Assembly (NCBI GenBank): GCA_014706295.1
Contig: JACSVZ010000022.1
Coordinates: forward strand, 12,170,830-12,234,829
DNA length: 64,000 nucleotides
Direction of reading: 5' to 3'
Origin: Lycocorax pyrrhopterus obiensis
Lineage: Eukaryota > Chordata > Aves > Passeriformes > Paradisaeidae
The translations under genes and the position numbers were made by a program. The notes beneath the pieces are model-generated. The model did not search any database. It was not told the origin of the DNA and saw nothing but the letters and a program-made list of their open reading frames with translations. Shown one piece after another: positions 1-13,306 of the stretch. Position 1 is the first letter of the stretch. Every line of letters starts with the position of its first letter.

Positions 1-689
1 GTACCCATTTTGTAATGGGGAAAAAATCTGATCTCTGAAATACTGGCTCAAAGATCACAGAACAGAGTGGGGGGAAAAAACTGCAGTGTCCAACGGGTGA
101 AAATACCCACCAAGGTGTGTATTCACCACCACTAGTGCTTGTAACAGAAGGACAAAAAAACCCCCATCTCTGTCATTAGTAATTAAGGCTGCATCACTCA
201 GGGCAGAGTGCTGTGTGTGTGCAATGAGGCTAATTAGCACCCAAGTGCTGTCTGACTGAGGAGTTTGGTGCAGGCAGCACAGCAGAGGGGCTCACCAGCG
301 AGGCTGGATGCACTTCAGTCCGAGCAGTTTGACCGGGCTCCCTGCCCTCACGCTGAGTTCAGAGGTGGCCAAAATGTTGGTGCCACCCACCAGCAGCTGG
401 TGTGGGGATGGCAGCAGTGGGTGCCCGAGCGCAGTGAGGAGATGCTGCCTCAAATCATCAACCCAAAGCCATTTTTGCTCCATAAAATGTGCTTTTATAT
501 CCAGGTGTTGTTGCACCAGGTTTTTGCCAGATTGGTCTCAGGATCAGTTGGCAGCAGAAGTTTGGGTGTGCGGGCACCAGCAGGAGCCACCAGTTCAGCA
601 GCTTGGGGAGTGGGAATAGGCCAAGGAAAGGAGTCCTGGAGGAGCTTCTTTGGCAGAGGGGATCACAGCAAGTGCTGCTTGTTTGGGTC

Positions 690-798
690 ATTCTAGTGGA
701 AGATGTTCCTGCCCATGGCAGGGGTTTGGAACCACTTAAACTCTGAGGTTCACTTCCAACATAAACCATTCCATGGTTCTGTGATGTGATTCTGTCTG
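690..798 (+). repeat. CR1 LINE 3' end fragment
   Basis: This carries the typical avian CR1 tail: GGAAG..GTTCCTGCCCATGGC, then GGTTCACTTCCAAC, ending in the imperfect 8-bp tail repeat (TTCTGTGA-like). It is diverged and 5'-truncated. Confidence 0.85.
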
Positions 799-1189
799 CT
801 GGTGCTTCCCCACTGGCTACAGCTCACAGGAGCAGACACACAGAGTGGCAGATAACCAGCAAGAGATTTCCACAACTGTGGAACAAGTGGACCCGGAGAA
901 ACCCAGAATTAAAAATACCCTCACTAAGAACTGATCCACACCATTTTAAGCAGAACAAGAAAATATCTCTGCCAGTAAAAGCACTCCTTAAATTCCCCCC
1001 AGCCTCCAAAATGAGGGTTTTTAAGAGGAGATAATGCTGAATGCTGATTCCGAGGGAACTGTGATGTAGCTTCCAGCACAACAGACCAAAGATTTTAATT
1101 GCTTGTTAACTACTATTGTGGCACACGAGTTAGCAAAGCTGAAGCCGTCTGACATAAATCACATGTCCCAGCCCAATAAATCTCCTCTC

Positions 1190-1440
1190 CAAGTGACAGC
1201 TTTGCAGACAGCAGTGAATGAGAGCGGCCGATGGCCAGACCTGTGCGTACAACTGCCGCCTGCAAATCGGTGACAGATCTGTTGAGACCAAAACACTTGG
1301 CACTCTGCTAATGTCTGTCATTACAGTGATTGATACAGCCCCTCTATCACACTCTGCAGTTGTCTGCATTTGCAAAGCCGTATTAAATTGCCGCGTCTCC
1401 CAACTGTTATCCGGCATCAGTACGAGGAAATGACCAAGAG
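1190..1440. promoter_or_regulatory. Candidate distal enhancer block with PBX/MEIS-type motifs
   Basis: This non-coding block has three MEIS/TGIF-type hexamers: TGACAG at 1,194-1,199 and 1,271-1,276, and CTGTCA at 1,315-1,320. A PBX/HOX-type TGATTGAT lies at 1,327-1,334, six bases after the last. It retains several isolated CpGs, unlike its surroundings. The role is inferred from motifs only. Confidence 0.4.
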
Positions 1441-1919
1441 CAGTCAGGGACAAGTCGAGGATTTTCAACTCTGAAGACCTGGGGAGGTGAAAGGGGTGAG
1501 AGCTGAGGGTTTGCTGACTTTTTTTTTGGCTAAAAAAACGGAGGACAGAGTTACCTTTATGTGCAAGGACAGGAGCTGACACTGTCCCCATGCCGAGCAG
1601 TGGAAGGGCTGCTGCTGATAAAAGAAACAGGTTATTCTACCACTTAAAGCTTGGCAGGACCAAGGGACTTGCTGCTGCCTTCAATGTGTAATAGTTATCA
1701 AGGTTGAAGGATTTATTTTGCGAGCCCTGGTGCTCTCGGGGCCGGGGTTATCTTAATGACTCTGCTGCAAGTGCTCCCCTTGACCTACCTTCGGTGCCAG
1801 CCCCAGGAGCAGGTGCCATTAGAATGTATTCCGCCCCACTGAAAGTCCTGTCTTGGTGGAGACTTTAGGAGGAAGAATATACAGATATACTGTTTCTATA
1901 AATCCCCTGATATTATCTT

Positions 1920-2045
1920 TTATCGGCAGTAATAAATGTCCATATTAATTAACTTAATGGTTTTAACTGCAGTAATGACTTTGTATTAAACTCGTGAGCT
2001 TTCATGTTCCACATAAAAGCTGCAATATTAAAACTCATCTACAGT
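1920..2045. promoter_or_regulatory. AT-rich block with homeodomain-type sites
   Basis: It contains TTAATTAA (1,945-1,952) and nearby TTAAT, AGTAATGA and TATTAAA motifs in a non-repetitive context. It may be a conserved non-coding element. I could not check conservation. Confidence 0.3.
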
Positions 2046-5000
2046 ATTTTTTTTCAACTTCTATTGTGCTGAAACAAAGCAAACCCATTGCTGGAATATT
2101 CCAGCCACCAAGGCCAGCAAGTGAATCAACCTTGATGTAAATCATAGCCATTTTTACATGGAAGTATATTCAAATTTGGAAGGTTTTTGAGCGAGCCACA
2201 GATACAATACAAAAACAGTGCAATCACTTTTCCTCTTTTTTTTTCTGTATTTTGCTAATAAACTAGTGAATCTGGTACTCAGTCTTTCATCTGTTGCTGT
2301 GAACATTCTGGGTGTTCCCATAAATATTTGAGAAAATTTCATGGGTTTTTGCAATCATTTTGAAATACGTGTCAGTGCCAGAGCCAAAGCCATAGCCAGA
2401 GGAGGTGTTGGCTACCAGTAAGGGAGCAGGAAATACTGTGTGTGGTGAGAGCAGCAAGAGAATATCAAAGAAATGTCTTCAAAATTTCATTTGCATTCTC
2501 CAGGCTGAAATTTCTTTACATTATATGTGAACTCGTGCAACTGGAAAGGTGGAAATGGTGATTATCTGTAGCCAGGGCAGTGGTGCAGGGAAAAAAAGCT
2601 TATCTCCATAAATTGGTATCTGTGAACAGTTTTTCCTGGTTCTACCAGGGCTGTGCCTGAGCCAATTTAGTCGCTGGTTTTGCTGTGGATTTAAACCAGC
2701 ACGACTGTCTTCACCATCTGTGTGAACTGGCCCCATTTTATAACTGACGGCTACAAAAGCTTTTCCCAGCTCTAAAATGCTTGGGCAAATGTGTTTGTTC
2801 ACGGCTCCTAAACCCTCCTGAGAAAGCCCATGAGCCCTCCTGGCATCCCAACACCACCTACACAATTCCTTTCAAGCCATCCTTTACCTGCTGCTGAAAT
2901 TGCAGATAAAACCTCTGAATAAGAGCGTCTGAACACACCGAAAGCGCTGCTTTCCAAAGCTGGTTTATCTCTTGCATTCCATTTGGGAGATAAAGAGGGG
3001 GTGCACCAGAGGGAGAGGCCCACAAATGGAACCCAAAATCCATCCACAAGGACTCCCCTCATGTCTGAGTTGCACTGGAGGATAACTGAGGCTGTGTACA
3101 ACAGGACTGTATTTGCACTATAACAGCAATGGATCTTTGCTGATTAATAAATGTCTCCCTAAACCTTCATGCTTTCTAAAAAAAGCCCAAAGCTGGTTAA
3201 AACAGAAGTGGAACCAAGCCCTCAACCAGGGCACAGTGAAAGTTTTCTCCTCACAATCTAGTAACAAGAAGGTTGTGATGGGTTTGAGGTTTCTGAGCAG
3301 CTTCAAGCAAACCCCAGAGCATCTTCCTGAGAAAAAGATCAGGCAACATTCAGATTCCTCCTAACTTCTTTAGGTCTTTATACTTTTTGATCCCAAGAGC
3401 TGCAGCTGTGGTTGCAGTGTTTGGCAAATCTAAGCCGTGGTTGGGCTCTGCAGCCTGGGGCAGTGGAGCTGTGCTGGGGGACATCCAGAGCCTCGCCTGA
3501 TGGCTCCCTCTGGGAGTGCTGGTTATCCTGCAAGCTTTATGTAAATATTTTTAAGTGGCACATCTGTCTGAATTATCACCGTGCCCTCCTGGATTGCTAA
3601 TTGCAGGTTTTAATTCAGCTCTGACGACCAGTTTACATAAATCAGGGAGCTGGCAGTAAGCAAGCTTTGAGGAGATGGGATATGGATTTAGTGAGGACTG
3701 ATTTTTTTCTCTCTGAAATGCTTCTCCTCACAACCTGGTGCCTCTTCCCTCAGCCTAAATCATTCTGGGAGAAAAACAGAGAGTAATTCAGCTCTGCTTG
3801 TGGAAGAGACACAGCATTGTTTTGCCTTCACCCCGGTGCCAGTGTGCCCAGCTCACACCACTGGTCTAATTGACTTTAATTGCCTATATAAAAGGAAAAG
3901 GATTTGGCATTTAATTTCTGTGCCATACCCCTCTGGCAGGAGTCAGAGCCAGTGTAGCTTGGCATGGCTGTGCTGGCTCACCGAGGGGATGCTCTGGCTG
4001 ACATGAGCACAGTGTGCGTGTTCCCCAGGCGATCCATGCTGGATCCAGGATGTGCCAACCAACAGGTTGCTAAATGATCAGTGAAAGTCTCCCAGCCCTT
4101 CCTCAGCTTCACAGGCTCCAGGGCTGGTGTGCCCAAGCCAGCTCTGGCAGTCAAATAAGGCCCAACAAAATTCAATACTCAGCCCCATGCCCTCTGCCAA
4201 AGGACTGGGACTGTCCACAAAGGCTTTAAACTCACCATTTGTTCTCCTGGCTCTCACCAATGCTGGCAGCATTAACACTCCCTCATGCATGTTCTTGATG
4301 TGGCAAACCTGAAATTCAAGAATTTTTGCACCTATTTCCAGCAGTCATCAAGGTAGACATGCCTAAATTAATTCCTTTAATGCGAGGAGAGACTGCTGGC
4401 TGCTTGGAGGTTGGCTCAACAGAGGGGTTTGAGAGGGATCTGGAAATATCCCTCCTTGAAGCCCAAGTCTTAAATTTTTTGTAACCAGATTTCACCAGGG
4501 AAGATCTACAACCTGTGATTTGGATGTTGCCAGCCCCTGTGACGTACCACACCCCTGGGATGGATAAAAACTCTGCATCATCATACCCTTGTTCACAAGG
4601 AAAATATCTAAGTCCTTAAATTAAATGACAGCTGAGTTCTTATATCTTGTGGGGAAATGGCCTTTTAACATAAATTAGTGCCCAAAATGCAAGCAATGAC
4701 TAGAGCACATGGTTGAAAAGAAGCCATCTGATCGTGTGTCTTACTACCAGCACCAGAGCACACAGAGAGCTCACGAGCTGTAATTGCTTGTTGGGTTCCC
4801 AGTTTGCATCTTAGGTAGTTTAAACTTCAAACAGAGATTAACTAAGCAGGTCAGCATTCACTTTCTCCACACTCTGGCCTTAGGACTTCGATGTCTTCAG
4901 CTGATATGCTTATCCATGTCATTCCCTGTCTCCTGCCTGAAATTAATCTGGTCAAGAGCCGTTTTCCTGCTGTCACATCCTCCTGTTCTCCCAAGCAACC

Positions 5001-6594
5001 ATGCATTTAATACCACAACCACTGACACAGCTGATGCAGTCCTTTAACCATCAAGACCCACAGGATTTGTCTCAAAGCCTATCAAATGTCCCTTGCATGG
5101 ATAGAAGCTGTCCTACACCTGTAGACAGGAATGCCAGAGTCTCCTTTGGCAGCTTGTGTTTGCAATCAAAGTATTGCTGCCTTGAAGCAGCAGCAAATGT
5201 GTATTGTCTGCTTCTCAAATAATCTGTGTATTCTGCAAGTGAATCAGAGAGGGTTTTTTATTTTTGTCTGCCTTTCGCTTTCTTGAATCTCTGCTTTCCT
5301 CAGGTGTTTAACAGCTTAAACACAAGACTTAGAGAAATACCCCCAAAGGTGTTAGTAGGGGTTCCTCCTTCTCAGTCAAGATGGATGTGCAGTCACCCAA
5401 CCATACACTGTGCAAGACCATCGTGCTGCACCCACAAAAAGAAGCCGTCTGCCACTGGCATCTCCCACCACCAGCACTGCAATAGCCACTGCCCCGTTAG
5501 AGCCAGCTTTGCTGAACCCGCTACAAAGAGGAACAGAGAAACAAATTAACAAAATCCATCTATTTCATGAGTGGTTCTTTAGAAAAGTCAATGGTCAGGC
5601 AGGATGTCCTCAGAAATAGATTCAGATTTAAGGGAGGAAAGAATACAGGGAGAAAAGGCTGGAAATATCCTGCCATAGTCAACCTGTTGAGACACACACA
5701 TGCTTGAACTGAAACGATCTGGTTGACTAAAATAGTTGCTGCAAATGTGTTTTGTGCTGTGACTTTGTTTCATCTCAAATAGACACTTCAAACCTTCTAG
5801 ATGGTTGGAGAGTAAGAGGAAAATGGCACCTCCCTAAAAAATATAAACCCAGAAAACCAAACTAAATAAAAATGTGGAATTTGGAGATCTGGTCACTCCC
5901 TCTGTCCTGTCTGAGACGAGACCGCAGCTCCAAGTGATGCCTGTGTGCTTTCTTTTCCCTTCTGTTAGGTGCCTCCCACGTGTTAGACCTTCTAGTCTAG
6001 TGAGAACATCCTGATCCCCATCCTTGCTGCCATTCTGTTTTCTCACATTCCAGACTGAGCCTTAAAACACAACACTGTCTTAAATCCAAGGAGACAAACC
6101 CAGAGCTGATGCAGATCTGAACAGGACTGCGGCCCGGTGATTTTTTTACCCTTTCTTCACAACACATACTCCAAGAACAATGAATTTCCTCCACTTTGGT
6201 GACAATTCAGCTGCATCCAGGCTGGTCCAGAGCTCATTAAATCTGGCAGAAGTCTTTCCATCCCTCCAACAGACCTGGAGCCAGTGGGCTGCCATGTGTG
6301 TTGCAAGCGGGTGCCACTCATGCTGAAGCACGATCGTGGTACATCACTGCGTCCAGACTTCCCAGAACAAAAGCTTGAGGGCTATTTTTTTGCTCTGTCT
6401 GGCTGATACTTTTTATGGAATCACCCAAGGGCCAGGTTGTAGTTCTGTAATTGTACAGGGCTGTCATCCTCATAAATATTAAACACCACTTCCAAGTGAA
6501 ACTGCAGCTCCTTTCATTGCACAAAGCGATGGATATCCCAGCTGAAACCACTCTGCCTCCTCGCTGGTGCCTGCTGAAAAGTGACTGTGGTTCA

Positions 6595-6900
6595 AAATAT
6601 TTATCGATGCTTTGTTGTATTGGGAGAATGCTCAGTGACAGATGGACACTCTCTTTAAAACCTCAACGTATGCAAATCTCCATACAAAAGAGCCCAGGAT
6701 GTTTTTAATATCGCACACTTGCCTCAGGACATGTTTTTAAATCCCCACTTACCAAGGGGCCTGGCTTTTTATCAGTCAAACGCCTTAAGCACTATGTCAA
6801 TGTGGACATCTGGCCGCGTGTTTAAAAAATTTTTTATTTGCTAAAATATTTAGTGATGTGACAGGGGTTTTAGCTGGGGACATCAGGTCTAATGGCATAT
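6595..6900. promoter_or_regulatory. Candidate regulatory block with octamer and ONECUT-type sites
   Basis: It has an exact octamer ATGCAAAT (6,670-6,677, POU class), ATCGAT (6,603-6,608, ONECUT-like), and E-box-like CAGATG and CATCTG motifs. It is non-coding and non-repetitive. Confidence 0.35.
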
Positions 6901-9354
6901 GTTTCAACCCAACTGCTCAGAGAGGAAAAATTAACGAGGTAGCTTTCGGGGCAGTTTACCTTTTAGAGTGTAGTAAGCCAAAAAAAAGGGAAAGGAGAAG
7001 ACCAGAAGCAGGCATAATTTGAGGGTATAAAGAATTGGGGTTTAATGCACTGAAATAGCTCCTTGGGATTATTCTGATTCCTCTCCATCACTTTGATGTA
7101 CAAGAGAAATTCTCCTAAGGATGTGTGTGGGTTTTAAGAGCTTCTTCCTCCTTTACAGGTTGAGGTTGGCCAAGGAGATTGGCTTGAACTGTGCCCCTGT
7201 GGGAGCCTGAGCAGCAGATAAGGGGTTTGGAAATGGTGGGAATGGGTGGGAGATGATTACCAAGGAGTGGATGAATGAAAAATAACAGACAGAAAGGTGT
7301 CATGAGTCTTTCAGGTTTCTTTCCAACTTTTTACACTCAGCACTCAGCAGTGACAATTCCCACCCAACACCATCTGGAGAGCAAGTCTCCAAACTTCTTG
7401 CAGGTTTTGGTGCTCCATCAGCAACCAGAACATGAAAAAGAATTGTGATCCCAGCAGTACCAACCATCAACCTTGCTTTCATCCCAACTCTTCCTACCAA
7501 GCACTTCTTGAAGGACATCGTCAAGCTGGGAATGGACCAGAAGGTGTTGAACAAAACCAGCCCTGAGCAGCTGGTGATGCCAGGGCTGTTTGCTGGAACT
7601 TCTCTGGAGTGGTGAGGGATAACACAACACCCCAGCCTGGTGCCAGAAGCCCTTTTGCTTCCAGAACCGCCACTTTTTATCTTTAAAAATTAGATATGCA
7701 GAAGTGATTCCCAGCCTACAGATGTGCCATGGTGTGTCTGTTAAAAGCAGGAGCCTCAGCTAATTGTTACTCACTTGCTCGAGCTGTTCTGCTCTCAATT
7801 AACACCCCTATTATTAGAAAGTCACCACATGTGAATTGAAACACCAGGCATGTTTGCCTTCTGCATGGGCAACCAGGCAGCCTGAATTGCTTAGAGAAAC
7901 CCAGGCTTCCTCACCTCGGTGCTGATGCTAAATCCAAGGAAGGTCATTTAGCCATTTTGTAGCTGTCCCTTCACAAGTCTTTGGTGTGACACTGCTGCTC
8001 GTGAAGGAAGAGTCATGTGGGTCACATCACTGCTGTCATGTTTGGGCATTGAGAAACTGTTTCATTGGGGGGAAAAAGTTTCCTTTCCCTTCATTCAGGG
8101 AGAAAAATCAACCAGAAGAAGCAACCCAGTCTGACCCTTTGTCTTGTATCTCTGTGATACCTGCATTTTATGTCACTGCAATATTCATGTTTACATTTGA
8201 TTAACCAGGACCCCCCGGGTTTAATGGTGTTCAGTGCAGCTGCAGGTATGTCAGTGTGTGCAGTTTCAGGTCAATATGTTTGAATAAATGAGGCCACTTT
8301 CTCTGGAAAAAAAAAAAAGAAATCTGGCTTTTTTACTGGCTGGCAAACGTTGCGTCCCTCCACTTCTGTGGGAAAATGAGTGAGCAAATGAATTTGGCGG
8401 AAGAGCTGCAGATTACAATGCAGTGTGACGATGTACAGCTAATGAACAGTGAAATCCATGAACTTCAGCTCATTTATGCAGAAAAGGCCAAACTGTGTAG
8501 GAGCCAAGCTCCATCCATATTGGTGTCCTGTCTCCAGCAGTGACCAGAGCTCTGCCAAAGGTCCCACAACCGCCAAAATGCTGATGTGACCAAGCCTGGT
8601 GATGGGAAGCCAGTGTGAAATCTGAACACAGCACCACCAGAAGTAGGTTTGAATCCTGAAGCACAAGGCTCTTGTTTTTCCAAAGAAGAAAATGTCTACT
8701 TTTTCCAAAGGGCTCTTTATTGTGACCTATGAAAGTAAAAAGCTGATTTAAATGGAGTTTATTAAAACTGCTGTTACCTGGGAATTACACAGATGTTACA
8801 GTGGAGCCTAAAAGGTCTGACAGGAGATACCTGTGCCCTTCTCTGCCCCTTGTGATGGTGGGAAAGGGAGGGTTTCTGCAGGGATGAACCAGCAGGTGAC
8901 AATTGTCTGGAGAGCTGGTCCCACTCCATGATGGTCCCTCAGCCACCTCCTGCCTTTCATGCCTGCCGCTGAGGGCTCCCTGGTTCTGCATCTGCTCTTC
9001 CCTCAGAGGAACAGATTTTGGCTTCACCCCATTCCTCTTCTGGAAAGAGACAAAATGTCACGGTGAGATCCAAGGCACATCAAAAGAGTGAGACACCGTG
9101 GTAGGCACCAAGTGCTGCAATAGATTTGCTGCTTATTTTCCAAACGAGAAGGTGATATCATTCTCCCAGAGTTAAAGCTTTTTAGCAGACCCCTAAATTA
9201 CTTTTTTTTCATTTAATAGAAAGTTCTTTTTCTCCAGCGTACATTACTTTCTTTGTGTCATGTGCTTGTCTTTGCTGCGTTCCTCCTGAGAGCAGTTGGT
9301 CACTCTAGTTCTATGAAGTATTAATACCCCACCAGTGATATTTATGTACCCAGA

Positions 9355-9382
9355 TCTCTCTCTCTCTTTTTTTTTTTTTTTA
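9355..9382. repeat. CT/T microsatellite
   Basis: A short (TC)n run is followed by about 18 T. It is a simple low-complexity repeat. A comparable A-rich tract lies at 9,768-9,800. Confidence 0.85.
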
Positions 9383-10109
9383 CCTTTAGATGTTCAACAG
9401 CATGAATATTCTTATTTTTTATTTAAAACTAATTTGGAGTTCTCGCTCTCTAAGGGGTTTCTAATCACCAAAAAGTGCCCGAGGCTAAAACTGATTGACA
9501 GGAAAACGTTGTGGCTTCTGAAAAGTAAATTGGCTATTGACAGAGCAGTATACAAAGGAAAATGCTAAATGCTTATTATTTATGAGCTATTAGGGAAAAT
9601 GTTATTAGCATCTGTTTCCCACATGGGCAAAAACACCTGTCAGACATCAGGAAACTATAAAACGATGCACAGTTAATAGTTACTTTGTTTAAAAAGTCAT
9701 TAAAATTGAATGTCAGCTAAAACTTAGGAAAACATTATTCTTCAAAAGACTTTTAATCTTGCTGTTCAAAAAAACAAAAAAAAAAAAAAAGAAAAAGGAA
9801 AAGACCTTGCCACATTTTAATTTCTGGGAGCAGAAAGGAAGAAGATGTTTGATTTGAAAGTGATGAGGCAACTTGTGGTACACAACAAACAAGGCATGAA
9901 AAAAAAGGCAGAGGAAAAAAGGGCCAGGTTGGGTCCCTCCTGGAGCTGTGGGGCAGCAGAGGGAGAGCAGAGCAAGGTCAGGCATTTACAGGGGGTTTCA
10001 GCTCACTCTGGGGCTGTTTGGATTTCACTTAAACCTGTAAATAGTGGAGGTCTGTCTTTCTGAGAATGGGAGAATTGCAGAACTAGACCAGGTTGCTCCC
10101 AGAATTTCA

Positions 10110-10358
10110 CGGTGACAGAGAATAGGTTTAGATTGGATATTGGCAAGAAATTCTTCCCTGTGAGGGTGGTGAGGCCCTGGCACAGGGTGCCCAGAGAAGC
10201 TGTGGCTGCCCCAGGATCCCTGGCAGTGTCCAAGGCCAGGTTGGACAGGGCTTGGAGCAGCCTGGGATGGTGGAAGGTGTCCCTGCCCATGGCAGGGGTG
10301 GCACTGGATGATCTTTAAGGTCCCTCCCAACCCAAACCATTCTGTGGTTCTGTGATCA
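10110..10358 (+). repeat. CR1 LINE 3' end with remnant of reverse-transcriptase C-terminus
   Basis: About 250 bp of CR1 3' sequence still reads as ENRFRLDIGKKFFPVRVVR and VPREAVAAPGSLAVSKARLD, the C-terminal end of the CR1 ORF2 product. The non-coding tail follows, ending CATTCTGTGGTTCTGTGAT. It is 5'-truncated and inactive. Confidence 0.93.
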
Positions 10359-13172
10359 TCAGCCCCAAATTGCAGCTGCCACAAATCAGGGCCAAACTCT
10401 GCTCTGCACAGGGTGGGTCACATCCAGGCTGGGTTTTCTTGCTGTGTCTGCAAATAAAAAGGAAATTTGTGGCCAAGATGTCTCACAGAGACCAGCCAGA
10501 CTCCTATCCTCCATCTTCATTCCATCTGAACAGGGATTTGACTGGATTTTGATGAAATTTCCATGGGCAGAGTTTGCAAAGAGCTGCAGTTTGTTTACAT
10601 GGGGAGCCATTTTCCTTGTAAAAATCCATAGATGATTTTCCAAGCAGCCCTATCCAGGAGGCAAACCTGCTCTCCATGTTTTATACACAGCTGAGCACAG
10701 CAGCAGCACTTTAACGGCAATCCTGGCAAAACCAAAGGCTTTTTTAAATGCACCATGTGATGGCACCTTCCCTTCCATCTTGGTCAGAACTCTAGTAGAG
10801 GTTGTGACACCAAACCCAGGGGATGTAGACCCTAAAAGCTGAAAATATGTCTCAAATGTGCTGTTCTTAGTGTCTGAACAGGCATAAGAGCAAAATGTAC
10901 ACACAGAAGCCTTAGTGGAGAACAGAAGCATGGTCCATCTTCCCACAACTGCACAAAATCCCTGCTGTTGAAAGGAAATAAATCCTTTCTGTCTCTACAA
11001 TTTACATTCCTCTCTAGATAGGATTATCAAACTTGGAATTTTACTTTGGGAAATATTAAAAGAAAAATAGATTATTTTTGTAACAATCCCCCATCCCAAA
11101 GACACTCTTGGTTTTCCTCAGAGCGAATGGGATCTTACAGGATCCAGGACACAAGGACAAACCCAGTGTGACACCAGTAAAAGTGCCAAAGAAATATAAT
11201 ATAAAATACTGCTTGTCCATTTAAATTATTTAATGTTATTAACATTAATTACCATACTTGGATACCCTGAGTGATTCACACGTTTTCCCTCCCCCCAACC
11301 CTCTCCTCCAAAGCTGAACTCTGAGTTTCGACATCCGCTTCTTTTCTCCATGGATTTCCTTGGAGCAGCAGAAGGGATTTGGCAGATGGCATCTCACCAT
11401 CCCAGTCCACCGTGCTCCAAACTGTATTTCCTCTGCACCTCCTTGTTTTGCTCCACAGCCACGAAGGCTCAGCCTGGTGCCTCCCTGCGTATCCCAGTTT
11501 CCAGCTATCACATCCATGGGGGTACTGGGGGGGCTGGAAGGGTTTGGTCCGTGCCAAGACCCAGGGTGGGCTCAATTACTGCTGGTGGGTATCAGAACTC
11601 TCAGATCTCTCTGCATCCTCTCTGATGGGGCTAAAGAGATGCTGGAGGAGCTCAGTGCTGTAGTGCAAGTAGAGGGTTGTATTTTAGTGTGAAGAGTAGC
11701 ATAAATTATCTTCACCTGGTGAAACTACTGGCTTTTATGACTCAGTTTTATCACAGTTTCTTCTGCAGCCCATAAATTGAGACAACGTTTGGTCTGCTCA
11801 TGGGAAATGGTGTGAGGGATCCAGGGATCAGCCTGTGCTCCTGGAGGGATGGGCCATGCCCGGACACACTGGGAATGGAACAGCAAGGTGGAGGATACCT
11901 CACTCAAGACCTTCTGGAAATAGCCAGGTGGGGAGGCAGAAGATGCTCTCAGTTCACTGTTAAATTCATTTCTGGGACAGGTTAAAGTCACAATTACACT
12001 GCTGACATTTCAGCAGCACAGGGCAAAGCAGGGACTTTCCAACCAGCATCATTAGCCAGGAGAGGCAGGTGCACTTTCCAAAAACTGTGTTGGCCTGATC
12101 CGGATGCCAGGTGCCTTCATGGAGGTGTGGGGCTGTCTCTTGCCCTTCCCACCCTCTCTCCCAGCAGCAGCGACCGCCTCCACCTTGCCTGATCCCCTCA
12201 GGCAGGAGCCCTCCTGGGTGGGGACTTCAATATGGGCTGGAGCCGCCTTTGATGTGCCATTTTCTCTTTGAAATGCAATGCCTCACTCATCTAATCCTCA
12301 TCACATTTGGGAAGCCTCTCTTCAGTCTTTCAGATCGGGATGTCGGGGGAGTAGAGTCTATTTTTGAAAGGGGCCAGTTTGAAGTTTTTTTGTTTTAAAA
12401 ACATACACATTTTTGATCACAATGTAAAGTAACCCTTGTGGTGGGTGAGCCCGGTTGGGCTGAGGTTTTGTCGTTTAGTGGGGTTGGGAGGTTTTTTTGC
12501 TTGGGACTGTAAATAGCTCTCAGGCACTTTGGATTTGTTTTCCTAAACTTTCCCCTGATGCTCATTGTACAGTCCATGTATTTCAAACCTCCCCACTGCC
12601 TTTCCCACCATATGTGCGGGATCATTCCAGAGAGAGCTGTGCTTAGAGAGAGCAGAAACCAACACTGTGCCCACTCCAGTCCCAGGGAGTAAATCCTAAT
12701 CAGCAATATGCAAAGACTAAAATCTGGTGTAATTTATTCCATTCAGTCCATGGAGATGATCCCTCCAACTCCTGTGCATGTTTCAGGAGTGGCAGGGACT
12801 TTCTTCCCAAGGAACCACCATGAAGGATGGGAGCTGTGCGGAGCTGTCCCAAAATCCACCATACCTGCATTTTCCCTCAGCTGGACACAAATTCAGCTGC
12901 TGGGTCAAACACAGTGCAGAGCAACTTCCAGTGACACACTGGGTGCCAAGCTGGGCTTTTCTTGCACCCAGCTGTCCTCACAGACCCTACAAACACAGCA
13001 GCTTTTCCTCACCCACCCTGGAGCCAGGACCCACGGGCATGGCAGCACCAGGGATTTAACTTTGAAACGACTTGCACTCAGCCTGGTTTTCCCCACACTA
13101 ACCTTTCCTCCTCCCAGTCTTGAAAGTTAGAAACATCTTTTGTATTCCAGAGGCCAAAGGGCCAAACTTGCC

Positions 13173-13306
13173 TTTAATTAAAATGCATATTCTTTAATTA
13201 AAAGCCCCATAACACATGAAGGGCATTCATTGAAATACGATGTGTGACATAGTCATTACCCTGCTGTTAATTACTAATTAATGAAGCTATTTCAATTAAT
13301 AGCTTC
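13173..13306. promoter_or_regulatory. Homeodomain-site cluster with an embedded inverted repeat
   Basis: It holds two exact copies of TTTAATTAAA (13,173-13,182 and 13,193-13,202), then TTAATTACTAATTAAT (13,267-13,282) and TCAATTAAT (13,292-13,300). Perfect 8-bp inverted arms, GAAGCTAT (13,283-13,290) and ATAGCTTC (13,299-13,306), enclose an 8-bp loop. The AT-rich, CpG-retaining sequence continues to about 13,480. This is the strongest candidate non-coding element in the intergenic region. Confidence 0.5.

Larger units (their letters stand above)
799..13150. other. Intergenic DNA left part
   Basis: Apart from the CR1 copy at 10,110-10,358, the low-complexity tracts and the motif blocks listed, I see only short frames without start context, splice support or recognisable domains. 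No tRNA, rRNA or other RNA gene stands out. Positions 1-689 likewise hold nothing I can name. Confidence 0.7.

Noticed and set aside
1130..1591. 153-codon minus-strand frame across the PBX/MEIS-like block
   Set aside because: No domain, no splice context and an unremarkable start. The block is better explained as non-coding.
7300..7640. Minus-strand 84-codon frame containing GLVLFNTF, considered as a trace of a LINE reverse transcriptase
   Set aside because: Only a few residues resemble the reverse-transcriptase motif and the rest does not follow. It is too weak to call.
8470..8708. Unusual moderately GC-rich segment considered as an unknown dispersed repeat
   Set aside because: I see no second copy in the window and no diagnostic ends, so it cannot be supported.
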